DNA from: a bacterium
Lineage (GTDB): Bacteria; Planctomycetota; JACOTG01; JAUIME01
DNA: 7,302 bases
Reading direction: 5' to 3'
NCBI GenBank assembly: GCA_030433195.1
Contig: JAUIME010000248.1
Location: forward strand, 1 to 7,302
Part shown: positions 1 to 5,245 of the stretch, piece by piece
How the letters are laid out: the number at the start of each line of letters is the position of its first letter
How positions within the stretch are numbered: position 1 is the first letter of the stretch
The notes under the pieces: generated by a model
Seen by the model: only the letters and a program-made list of their open reading frames with translations
Told to the model about the DNA's origin: nothing
Database searches by the model: none
Made by a program: the position numbers and the translations under genes

Positions 1-2
1 TC

Positions 3-488
3 TTGCTCGTCACGGCCTGCTCGTCCGGCCCGAGCAAGAAGAAGGCCGACGGCGACGGCTACCTCGAACAAGGACCGACCGTCGAACTCGGCGGCCTCGA
101 CGGCAATCCCGCGAGCCCGCTCGAAGCCCTCGCGATGACGCGTCAGAAGCTCACGGCTTCGGAGGGGCAACTCGTCGAGCTCGAAGAGCGCTTCCGACGC
201 CTGAAGGAAGAGCGTGACTATCTCGAGAAGGCTCGTTTGGATCTCGAGAGTTCGCTCACGGAGTCCGAGCAAGCGCTCGAACACGAGCGTGAGGTGCAAG
301 GTCGACTCGCGGCCGTCGTCACCGATCTTCGCATCCGCAACGTGAAGCTCGAGCAACAGGTGTTCGAACTCAAGGTCGACCGGATCACCGATGCGACCGA
401 GCTCGGCGCGGATCGGCCTCGCCCGGCCTCACAGACGAGCCCCCCTTCGGATACGTCGGAGACCGACGAAACGGGCGATTCGGAATGA
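3..488 (+). CDS. Coiled-coil lipoprotein, 5'-truncated by window edge
   Basis: The reading frame is open from the window edge, so the true start and most of the signal peptide lie outside; the first codon shown (TTG, Leu) is probably internal. The sequence begins inside a lipobox, Val-Thr-Ala-Cys, with the lipidated Cys at 18-20 followed by Ser-Ser, so an outer-membrane-anchored lipoprotein is likely. After a charged, Gly-rich linker (about residues 7-40 of the visible part) comes a Glu/Leu/Arg-rich heptad-like helix at about residues 41-127, which should form a coiled coil. The last 30 residues are a Ser/Thr/Asp/Glu-rich disordered tail. The stop overlaps the next gene's start (ATGA), so the two are probably translationally coupled. 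I do not recognise a named family. A periplasmic structural or scaffolding role near the flagellum is inferred from position only. Confidence 0.75.
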   Translation: MLVTACSSGPSKKKADGDGYLEQGPTVELGGLDGNPASPLEALAMTRQKLTASEGQLVELEERFRRLKEERDYLEKARLDLESSLTESEQALEHEREVQGRLAAVVTDLRIRNVKLEQQVFELKVDRITDATELGADRPRPASQTSPPSDTSETDETGDSE

Positions 489-1183
489 ACCCGTCGAGCC
501 GCGATCACCGCCGCGCGCTTCGCACGCCACGTCGTGGTGCAGCCCGGCGTGCGGTTCTCGCCGCGGCGTTGCTCGGCCTGCTCTCGGCATGCGCCTCCGC
601 GCCCGCGCCGCAGCTCGTGAACTACTACCGCTCGCACGACACGGTCGAGCGACCGCGACGAATCCTCGTTCTCCCGCTCCGCCCGGACGGCCAAACGACG
701 CCCGCGGCCGTCGACGAGATCCAGACGACCATGCTCTCCGAGCTGACGAAGCTGGGCCTGTACGATCTCGTGACGATCCCCCCGTCGGAAGTCCCCCCGA
801 TCGAAAGCGAAGCGATTCGACGTCGCGGCACGTTCGCTCTCGAAGAGTTGGTCGCGCTCACCCGTCGGTATCGAGCCGACGGCGTTCTCGTCGGGAGCGT
901 CACGGACTACCGCCCGTATCCGCCGCTACGACTCGGGGTGCGCGCCGAGCTCATCTCGACGACCACCGGCGTCGTACGATGGAGCGCGGACGCCCTGTTC
1001 GACGCCAACGACCGCGACACGCGTCGTTCCCTCGAGGCCTACCACCAGCGCAACGTCGCCTCGACGGATTCGTTGCTCGCGTGGGAAGTCCTGCTCGTCT
1101 CGATGGACCGCTTCACGCGATTCGCGTGTCACGAAGTGGTCGCCACGCTCCTCCCCGACGATCAAGAGCTCGCTCGTCGCTGA
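485..1183 (+). CDS. Lipoprotein with CsgG/LpoB/TolB-N-like domain
   Basis: A 232-residue protein. An Arg-rich n-region (residues 6-22) precedes a hydrophobic stretch (23-33) and the lipobox Leu-Ser-Ala-Cys with Cys36; Ala at +2 suggests outer-membrane sorting. Residues 57-170 follow the alternating pattern of the CsgG/LpoB/TolB N-terminal fold. They run from a first strand (RRILVLPL, 58-65) through a helix (73-90) and the strand 'LYDLVTIPPSE' to a helix with 'EELVALTRRYRADGVLVGSVTDY' character. A strand ending 'TTGVVRWSADA' (160-170), the typical 'recent turn then WS' motif of this fold, closes it. The start is the ATG overlapping the upstream stop; no strong Shine-Dalgarno is visible, as expected for coupling. 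Related folds include CsgG (secretion pore), LpoB (synthase activator) and FlgO (Vibrio flagellar lipoprotein). Which of these it resembles functionally cannot be decided here. A flagellar envelope role is inferred from the neighbours. Confidence 0.8.
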   Translation: MNPSSRDHRRALRTPRRGAARRAVLAAALLGLLSACASAPAPQLVNYYRSHDTVERPRRILVLPLRPDGQTTPAAVDEIQTTMLSELTKLGLYDLVTIPPSEVPPIESEAIRRRGTFALEELVALTRRYRADGVLVGSVTDYRPYPPLRLGVRAELISTTTGVVRWSADALFDANDRDTRRSLEAYHQRNVASTDSLLAWEVLLVSMDRFTRFACHEVVATLLPDDQELARR

Positions 1184-1276
1184 GCGAAGGTCTCACGCCG
1201 CGCCACCGCCGGTTCGACGTCGCTCGTCGCGCCGCTCCCCATGCGCCATGACAGCCTGTTCGTTCCCCTCGGGAAT

Positions 1277-1293
1277 CCGCGTCGAAGACGCGG
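1277..1293. terminator. Hairpin, 7-bp stem with GAA triloop
   Basis: CCGCGTC (1277-1283) and GACGCGG (1287-1293) pair perfectly around a 3-base loop. It lies in the convergent gap about 95 bases beyond the lipoprotein stop. It has no poly-U tail, so an intrinsic-terminator role is uncertain; a 3'-end stabilising hairpin is equally possible. Confidence 0.35.
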
Positions 1294-1311
1294 CCGGGGC
1301 CTGAACGGAGA

Positions 1312-1351
1312 ATGGGCCCTACGAAACCCGCAAGGGCATCGCACGGCCCAT
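1312..1351. terminator. Long-range inverted repeat with nested GCAA-loop hairpin
   Basis: ATGGGCC (1312-1318) and GGCCCAT (1345-1351) are exact inverted repeats. Between them a small CCC-GCAA-GGG hairpin (1327-1336) has a GNRA-type tetraloop when read as plus-strand RNA. The combination suggests a folded 3' end of the lipoprotein transcript. No U-tract is present. Confidence 0.3.
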
Positions 1352-1355
1352 CTCG

Positions 1356-1375
1356 GCGGCTCGCGAAGGAGCCGC
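1356..1375. terminator. Hairpin, 7-bp stem near the 3' end of flgM
   Basis: GCGGCTC (1356-1362) and GAGCCGC (1369-1375) pair perfectly around a 6-base loop. Read from the minus strand, this hairpin starts 20 bases beyond the flgM-like stop codon, a usual place for a terminator. It has no U-run on either side. Confidence 0.4.
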
Positions 1376-1394
1376 AACGCACGGAGCGCGTCGT

Positions 1395-1715
1395 CTAGAA
1401 GTCGGCGTCGAGGCCGAGGTCGTCGTCACCGCGGAGCAGCTGCTCGGCGGCGCCTTCGATCGACTCGCGGCTCGTCAACGAACCGTCCTCGAGATCGCGG
1501 CGTGCAGCCTCGACCCTTTCGGAGCGGACGAACGAACCTTCGAGCAGACGGTCCTTCTCGGCGTCGATCGCCTGAAGGTACTCACCTGCCACGAATGAGA
1601 ACGAGTCGGAACCCGCCTTCTTGCGGGGACTCTCGGCACGACGCGTCTGGTCGCCGCGCTGCGGGCGAGGGTCGTTGGAGAGACCTCCCAACCCGTCGAT
1701 CGCAAAATTATCCAT
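1395..1715 (-). CDS. flgM: FlgM-like anti-sigma-28 factor
   Basis: A 106-residue protein. FlgM binds the flagellar sigma factor sigma-28 (FliA) and blocks late gene transcription until it is exported through the completed hook-basal body. The C-terminal half (about 37-95) matches the FlgM pattern. A helix around 'AGEYLQAIDAEKDRLL' is followed by 'VRSERVEAARRDLEDGSL' (63-80), equivalent to the usual 'VR.ERV..L...I..G.Y' segment, then a helix ending 'EGAAEQLL' (87-94). The N-terminal third is polar and disordered, as expected for an exported, flexible protein. The start at 1715 is chosen because a strong GGAGG lies 6 bases upstream; the longer frame back to 1805 has no such site and would run into the sigma-28 promoter. 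The protein is divergent from fliK and preceded by a sigma-28 promoter match, which independently supports the call. Family identity is judged by eye, not by a profile search. Confidence 0.68.
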   Translation of the reverse strand: MDNFAIDGLGGLSNDPRPQRGDQTRRAESPRKKAGSDSFSFVAGEYLQAIDAEKDRLLEGSFVRSERVEAARRDLEDGSLTSRESIEGAAEQLLRGDDDLGLDADF

Positions 1716-1717
1716 AA

Positions 1718-1727
1718 CTCCCCTCCC
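1718..1727 (-). promoter_or_regulatory. Strong ribosome binding site of flgM
   Basis: On the minus strand GGGAGGGGAG ends two bases before the ATG at 1715; its core GGAGG (1722-1726) sits 6 bases from the start. This decides the start codon and sets the protein at 106 residues. Confidence 0.75.
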
Positions 1728-1790
1728 GCGGATTCGCCGTCCTCGCCTACGGAACTCGGGCGGACTTTCCGCGAAACTTGCACAGAAACT

Positions 1791-1818
1791 GATCCTCGCG
1801 ATCATTGTCGGCAGGATC
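1791..1818. repeat. Inverted repeat around the flgM promoter -10
   Basis: GATCCT (1791-1796) and AGGATC (1813-1818) are exact inverted repeats 16 bases apart. The interval covers the sigma-28 -10 element and the predicted start point. It could be an operator or form a hairpin at the transcript's 5' end. Six-base arms are short enough to be chance. Confidence 0.3.
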
Positions 1819-1831
1819 GGGTTTCGCTTGA
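1805..1831 (-). promoter_or_regulatory. Sigma-28 (FliA) promoter for flgM
   Basis: Read on the minus strand, TCAAG (1827-1831) is followed by 14 bases and then GCCGACAA (1805-1812). The known sigma-28 consensus is TAAAG/TCAAG, 14 bases, GCCGATAA, so the spacing is exact and the -10 differs at one base. Transcription would start near 1797-1799, giving a leader of about 80 bases before the flgM ATG. This predicts that flgM is a late, sigma-28-dependent gene whose product inhibits its own sigma factor. Confidence 0.7.
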
Positions 1832-1838
1832 GCCTCCC

Positions 1839-1855
1839 CCGCGTTTTTTTCGCGG
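1839..1855. promoter_or_regulatory. T7/A7 tract within CCGCG/CGCGG, upstream of the flgM promoter
   Basis: Seven T residues (1844-1850) are enclosed by CCGCG (1839-1843) and CGCGG (1851-1855). On the flgM side this is an A-tract starting about 12 bases upstream of the sigma-28 -35 box, where an UP-element would bind the RNA polymerase alpha subunit. Such runs are rare elsewhere in this GC-rich window. Confidence 0.3.
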
Positions 1856-1882
1856 ATTTCAGGGGACCCGGAAATGTTTTCT

Positions 1883-1896
1883 GGGCTCGCGAGCCC
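1883..1896. promoter_or_regulatory. 14-bp perfect palindrome in the divergent region
   Basis: GGGCTCG and CGAGCCC abut to form an uninterrupted palindrome between the two predicted promoters. It could be a binding site for a dimeric regulator, or a short hairpin. It lies about 100 bases upstream of the sigma-54-like element, a typical distance for an enhancer-binding protein site. Function is inferred from position only. Confidence 0.3.
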
Positions 1897-1984
1897 CGCC
1901 ACGCCCTCGCGCGCCTCTCCGCACCACTTGCAACATGTGAATCGGAAGAGACTTACATCACGGCTTCCGAGGCACCCCCTCTCT

Positions 1985-2000
1985 TGGTCCATGCCTTGCG
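1985..2000 (+). promoter_or_regulatory. Sigma-54-like -24/-12 element for fliK
   Basis: TTGG (1984-1987) and TTGC (1996-1999) are placed so that the invariant GG and GC are 10 bases apart, as in the known sigma-54 consensus TGGCAC-N5-TTGC. The -24 part matches only at TGG and one C; the -12 part matches TTGC. Transcription would begin near 2011, upstream of the chosen fliK start. Sigma-54 control of hook genes is common in diderm flagellar hierarchies, but a chance match cannot be excluded. Confidence 0.4.
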
Positions 2001-2076
2001 AATCGAGACGTGGCGATCGATGTCGTCCGCGAGCGTTCGCGACCCGACCCGATCCGAACCCGAATCGACGAAACCC

Positions 2077-4638
2077 ATGGACCCGATCTCCAACATCGCG
2101 AGTTCGCTCGGCGACTGGCTCTTCGCGAGCCCGAAAGCGGCCGACCCCGCTCTGCGCGGGAGCGCCACGCTGACGTTCGCCGATCTCTTGCCCCAAGCGC
2201 AGGCGGCGCTCACCGTCCGCGCCGCGGAACCGGGCACCGAGTCCACAGGCGGACGAGCCCTCTCGGACGCGGATCGGCCGTCGGACTCACGTCCGTTCCT
2301 ACCCGCGCGATCGGACGATGCCGGAGACCCCGCCGCAGACGAGGCGGATTCCACCGAATCCGATCTCGAAGCCGCCGACGCGAGCGACGCCGATGCCGCG
2401 GTCGCTGGTCGTCCCGGCGCGCATCACGACGAGGACGACCTCGACGAGGCCGAAGCCTCGATCGGCACGCACGTCCGACTCGACTCCGACGCGCCGGCCC
2501 TACCCGATGCATTCGAGACGAACGTCACGGTCGACGTCGAACTCGCCCCGAGCCGATCGACGCCGTCGAATGCGACGCCAGGGTCGACACCCGCCGCTTC
2601 CGCCGGAACTCCCGAGACCGACCGCGAGGGACCGAGCGTCGCCGAACGCTCGACGAACGCGTCGCGTCCGATCGAACGTGCCGCGCGCGCATACGCGGCC
2701 TCCGTTCCGATCCGGGACCTCGGCGCCGGCCCGTTCCCGCGCCTCGACGGTCTCGCCTCTCCGCCGAATCTACCCGCGTCGCCGAGTCTCTCGAACGTCG
2801 ATACGACCGCGGGCGCCACGAGCGACGCTCGAGTCCTGTCGAGCACGCCCGATGCTCGCCCTGTCGACCCCCGCGTTGTCGATGCTCGAGGATCGACCCC
2901 CGAACCTCGACCGAACGACCTTGGCGCACCGAGCAGGGACTCACGCGAGCCGCGCGCCGTGGAACCTCGAACGCCCGAGCCTCGAACGCCCGAGCCTCGA
3001 ACGCCCGAGCCGCGAACGCCGGAGCCGCGAACCCTCGACCCCCGTGTCGCGGACGCGCGAGCGCTCGCTTCCCGTGTCGCCACGCCGCACGTTGGCGCGG
3101 GCGAACCCGTGAGCTCCGTTCCGCGCGATCTCTCGACGTCGCCTTCGCAATCGGGATCCGCGCATTCCGCGCGCCCCACTTCGTCCGTAACGCGTCCCAC
3201 CCCGCACGACGCGCCGACGCAGCTGACCAACGTGACGGAGTCGACGAACGGGACGACGACCTACCGATCCATCGAACCCGCCCCCGCGTCCAGTGTCGCA
3301 ACGCAGGACCGCGCGTCGACGCCCGAATCCTCACCGACCCGCGTCCTTCGGACGTACGCCTCGCCGGCCGGGGCGGCGTCGTCAGGGAACGCGTCGACTC
3401 CCCCCGTCGCAAACGACCCGGCCACCGGAAGCCAGCGCACGACGGATCCTCGCCACGCCACGAGCGCACCGCCCGAGGGACCACCCTCGCGCCCGTCCGG
3501 CCCATCGGTCACCGCACCTGCGGCCACGGCACCCGCAACGGCGGGTCCGGCGGTCACGAGTCCCGCCATCACGATTCCGGCGGTCACGCGCTCTGTAGGC
3601 GCAACGCCTACCGTCTCCGCCCCCGCGGCCACCCTGCAGTCCGCACCGGAAATCCGACGCCTCGACGGGGCTGTGGCTCGCGCGATCGCCTTCACCGACG
3701 CGGCGCCGATTCTCGCGTCGTCGACCCCTGCGGTATCGACCGCGCGGGAGACCGCGTCCCCCGACGCTACGAACCGAAGCCTCGACAGCGTCGACACCCG
3801 GGCGCCCCGATCCGCCAACGAACGCGCGTCCGGCATCGTCGATTCGCGCGCCCCCGCCGCCGCGACGGCTTCGACCGCGAGTGCCGAGGCGTCCTCGTCC
3901 GGCGCTTCGACCTCCGCCACGCCGTCGGGCACCGAAGGATCGAACGCGGAGCGCGCAGCCGGCACGGTGCCTCGAGAAGCCCCGAGCTCGACGAGCGGCT
4001 CGCCCGGATCGCCCCCCGCGAATCCCGGACTGTCCGCCTTCGAATCGCCGACGCGAGCGGCGCTCGACCGACCGGGGGCCTCTCAGCCCACCGACGCCGG
4101 GCGAGCCGCCGATCCGAATCTCGATGCGAGTGTCCTGCGACAACTCCAGGGACGTTTCGATCCGTCCCGATCGGAGATCCGACTACGGCTCACGCCCGAG
4201 CACCTCGGCGAGGTCCGCATGAACGTCCGGCTCGTCGACGGTCGCGTGCAGGTGCTGCTCGACGCCGAGCACGCCTCGACGCGAATGCTGCTCGATCGCA
4301 ATCTCCCCGAGCTTCGCGAGACGCTGGCGCGCGCAGGAGTCTCGATCGACGACGTCCGGTTGACGACGAACGACGATGCGCCTCGCTCGCGAGCCGCGAC
4401 GCCGGGCGCGGCGATGCAGCCCGACACGTCCGACGCGACGCCCTCGCGTGACGACGGAGCTTCCGCCGACGATCGACGCTCGCGGTCCGGGTCGCACGAA
4501 ACCATCCGGACGACCTCGCGCTTCTCGCTCGACGCAGCGACCGGAAACGACGCGACGCACCCCGACGAACCTACGACCCCCGATCCGAGCCCGCCGAACG
4601 GCGCCGGCATCGGTACGCGACTGAACCTCGTCGTGTAA
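2077..4638 (+). CDS. fliK: Flagellar hook-length control protein FliK
   Basis: An 853-residue protein from the chosen ATG. FliK is exported during hook growth, acts as a molecular ruler, and through its C-terminal domain contacts FlhB to switch export from hook to filament substrates. Residues about 681-767 form the Flg_hook domain, recognised by 'LRLTPEHLGEVRMNV' (703-717) followed by 'DGRVQVLLDAEHASTRMLL' and a final helix ending 'LARAGV'. Everything before is low-complexity Pro/Ala/Ser/Thr/Arg/Asp-rich and probably unfolded. It includes an acidic block (about 79-130), five PEPRT-type repeats, and an Ala/Pro/Thr stretch with a 13-base direct repeat at 3546-3558 and 3576-3588. A polar tail of about 85 residues follows the domain. 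It is about twice the length of Salmonella FliK (405). The start is uncertain: an in-frame ATG at 2020 would add 19 residues, and neither has a clear Shine-Dalgarno. It heads an operon with flgD and flgE. Confidence 0.9.
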   Translation: MDPISNIASSLGDWLFASPKAADPALRGSATLTFADLLPQAQAALTVRAAEPGTESTGGRALSDADRPSDSRPFLPARSDDAGDPAADEADSTESDLEAADASDADAAVAGRPGAHHDEDDLDEAEASIGTHVRLDSDAPALPDAFETNVTVDVELAPSRSTPSNATPGSTPAASAGTPETDREGPSVAERSTNASRPIERAARAYAASVPIRDLGAGPFPRLDGLASPPNLPASPSLSNVDTTAGATSDARVLSSTPDARPVDPRVVDARGSTPEPRPNDLGAPSRDSREPRAVEPRTPEPRTPEPRTPEPRTPEPRTLDPRVADARALASRVATPHVGAGEPVSSVPRDLSTSPSQSGSAHSARPTSSVTRPTPHDAPTQLTNVTESTNGTTTYRSIEPAPASSVATQDRASTPESSPTRVLRTYASPAGAASSGNASTPPVANDPATGSQRTTDPRHATSAPPEGPPSRPSGPSVTAPAATAPATAGPAVTSPAITIPAVTRSVGATPTVSAPAATLQSAPEIRRLDGAVARAIAFTDAAPILASSTPAVSTARETASPDATNRSLDSVDTRAPRSANERASGIVDSRAPAAATASTASAEASSSGASTSATPSGTEGSNAERAAGTVPREAPSSTSGSPGSPPANPGLSAFESPTRAALDRPGASQPTDAGRAADPNLDASVLRQLQGRFDPSRSEIRLRLTPEHLGEVRMNVRLVDGRVQVLLDAEHASTRMLLDRNLPELRETLARAGVSIDDVRLTTNDDAPRSRAATPGAAMQPDTSDATPSRDDGASADDRRSRSGSHETIRTTSRFSLDAATGNDATHPDEPTTPDPSPPNGAGIGTRLNLVV
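2962..3036 (+). repeat. Five in-frame 15-bp tandem repeats (EPRTP) in fliK
   Basis: Five consecutive 15-base units encode EPRTP four times and EPRTL once. Units 2 and 3 are identical, unit 1 differs by one base, and units 4-5 diverge slightly (CCG for CCT, and others). Related DPR and EPR motifs flank the array. Copy changes would keep the frame and alter FliK length in five-residue steps. Confidence 0.85.
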
Positions 4639-4736
4639 ACGGCGAACGAAACAGCCAACGAAGCCTGAGAGCCACTCGACAGACATGACGATCGCGCGCC
4701 CGCGGAACGCGACGCGCACGGAGAAGCGAGAAGAAC

Positions 4737-4740
4737 GGAG
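4737..4740 (+). promoter_or_regulatory. Ribosome binding site of flgD
   Basis: GGAG lies 6 bases before the ATG at 4747 and fixes the flgD start. The rest of the 108-base gap after fliK shows no clear terminator or promoter, so fliK and flgD are probably co-transcribed. Confidence 0.65.
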
Positions 4741-4746
4741 AACCAG

Positions 4747-5232
4747 ATGGAGATCACCGACGCCACGACGGGAATCGGACTCGGATCCGGCACCGGAGGG
4801 AGCCAGAACGTGTTCCTCGACCTCGTCGTCAAGGAACTGCAGTACCAAGATCCGCTCGAACCGGTTTCGAACACGGACTTCCTCGCTCAGCTCGCGCAGT
4901 TCTCGACGCTCGAGCAGATGGAAGCGCTCAACACGAACCTGAACCAACAAGCCCTGTTCGAGCGATTCGGAACGGCCGCGAACATCGTCGGCAAGGACGC
5001 CACCTACGTGGACCCGCAGACCGGCGACACGAAGAGCGGCCGCGTCGACTCGGTGCTCATCCAGGGATCCGCGGTGTACGCGGACATCAACGGCGAGGCG
5101 ATCCCCATCGACAACGTCATCCAGGTCTTCGCGACCGAGGACGACGGTGACACGCCTCGAACCGACGAGAACTTGCCTCCCGATGCGGAGGATGGAGATC
5201 CGGAATCCGATACCGACTCGGACCGGCAATAA
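4747..5232 (+). CDS. flgD: Flagellar hook capping protein FlgD
   Basis: A 161-residue protein. FlgD forms the temporary cap at the growing hook tip under which FlgE subunits assemble, and is later discarded. The N-terminal FlgD domain is unmistakable: 'FLDLVVKELQYQDPLEP' (23-39) followed by 'NTDFLAQLAQFSTLEQME' (42-59). Residues about 70-130 contain a short strand-rich segment ('NIVGKDATYVD...GRVDSVLIQGSAVYADING...IPIDNVIQV') resembling the tudor-like part of the family. The Ig-like domain of the longer E. coli protein (about 230 residues) seems absent, so this is the short form also seen in Bacillus. The last 33 residues (129-161) have 14 Asp/Glu and only two Arg, an unusual acidic extension. 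The stop codon overlaps the flgE ribosome binding site, 13 bases before flgE, so the two genes are tightly coupled. Confidence 0.95.
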   Translation: MEITDATTGIGLGSGTGGSQNVFLDLVVKELQYQDPLEPVSNTDFLAQLAQFSTLEQMEALNTNLNQQALFERFGTAANIVGKDATYVDPQTGDTKSGRVDSVLIQGSAVYADINGEAIPIDNVIQVFATEDDGDTPRTDENLPPDAEDGDPESDTDSDRQ

Positions 5233-5238
5233 AGGAGA
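5231..5238 (+). promoter_or_regulatory. Near-consensus ribosome binding site of flgE
   Basis: AAAGGAGA, almost a full complement of the 16S rRNA 3' end, begins within the flgD stop codon and ends 7 bases before the flgE ATG at 5246. It is the most typical site on the plus strand here and fits the high expression needed for the hook subunit. A second ATG directly follows the first. Confidence 0.75.
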
Positions 5239-5245
5239 TTCGACG

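Larger units (their letters stand above)
1184..1394. other. Convergent intergenic gap with clustered hairpins
   Basis: This gap lies between the stop of the CsgG-like lipoprotein gene and the stop of the minus-strand flgM-like gene. I see no credible gene here. Its second half carries three inverted repeats (listed separately) that could terminate or stabilise transcripts arriving from both sides. None is followed by a U-tract on either strand. Confidence 0.6.
1716..2076. other. Divergent control region between flgM and fliK
   Basis: This 361-base stretch separates two divergently read genes and is noticeably richer in A/T runs than the flanking coding DNA. It contains the flgM ribosome binding site, a sigma-28 promoter match toward flgM, a GATCCT/AGGATC inverted repeat around that promoter's -10, a T7 run flanked by CCGCG/CGCGG, a 14-bp perfect palindrome, and a sigma-54-like element toward fliK. 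The plus-strand frame stays open through it, but the translation is unlike FliK and overlaps flgM, so I treat it as non-coding. Confidence 0.6.

Noticed and set aside
391..1251. Second plus-strand frame across the lipoprotein pair (286 codons)
   Set aside because: It is Arg/Pro/His-rich without domain or start signal and overlaps both lipoprotein genes.
1241..1717. Plus-strand open frame of 158 codons across the convergent gap and flgM
   Set aside because: It is very Arg/Ser-rich, crosses the hairpin cluster and is antisense to the better supported flgM gene.
1621..2076. Upstream extension of the fliK frame to a TTG at 1621
   Set aside because: It would overlap most of flgM's N-terminal half and both predicted promoters, and the translation (Trp, Cys, Phe-rich) is unlike FliK.
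2962..3036. Tandem repeats as a CRISPR array
   Set aside because: Units are 15 bases, contiguous without spacers, and in frame with fliK.
2424..4143. Long minus-strand open frames opposite fliK, including one with VRGSG repeats
   Set aside because: They mirror the PEPRT repeats and Arg/Ser-rich codons of fliK, have no recognisable family or ribosome binding sites, and overlap one another.
2010..4451. Long alternative plus-strand frame (813 codons) across fliK
   Set aside because: It overlaps fliK fully, reads as Arg-rich low complexity without any domain, and is the usual by-product of GC-rich sequence. The fliK frame carries the conserved Flg_hook domain.
4685..4942. Small plus-strand frame starting between fliK and flgD
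   Set aside because: It runs deep into flgD in another frame, is Arg/Ser-rich, and lacks a ribosome binding site.
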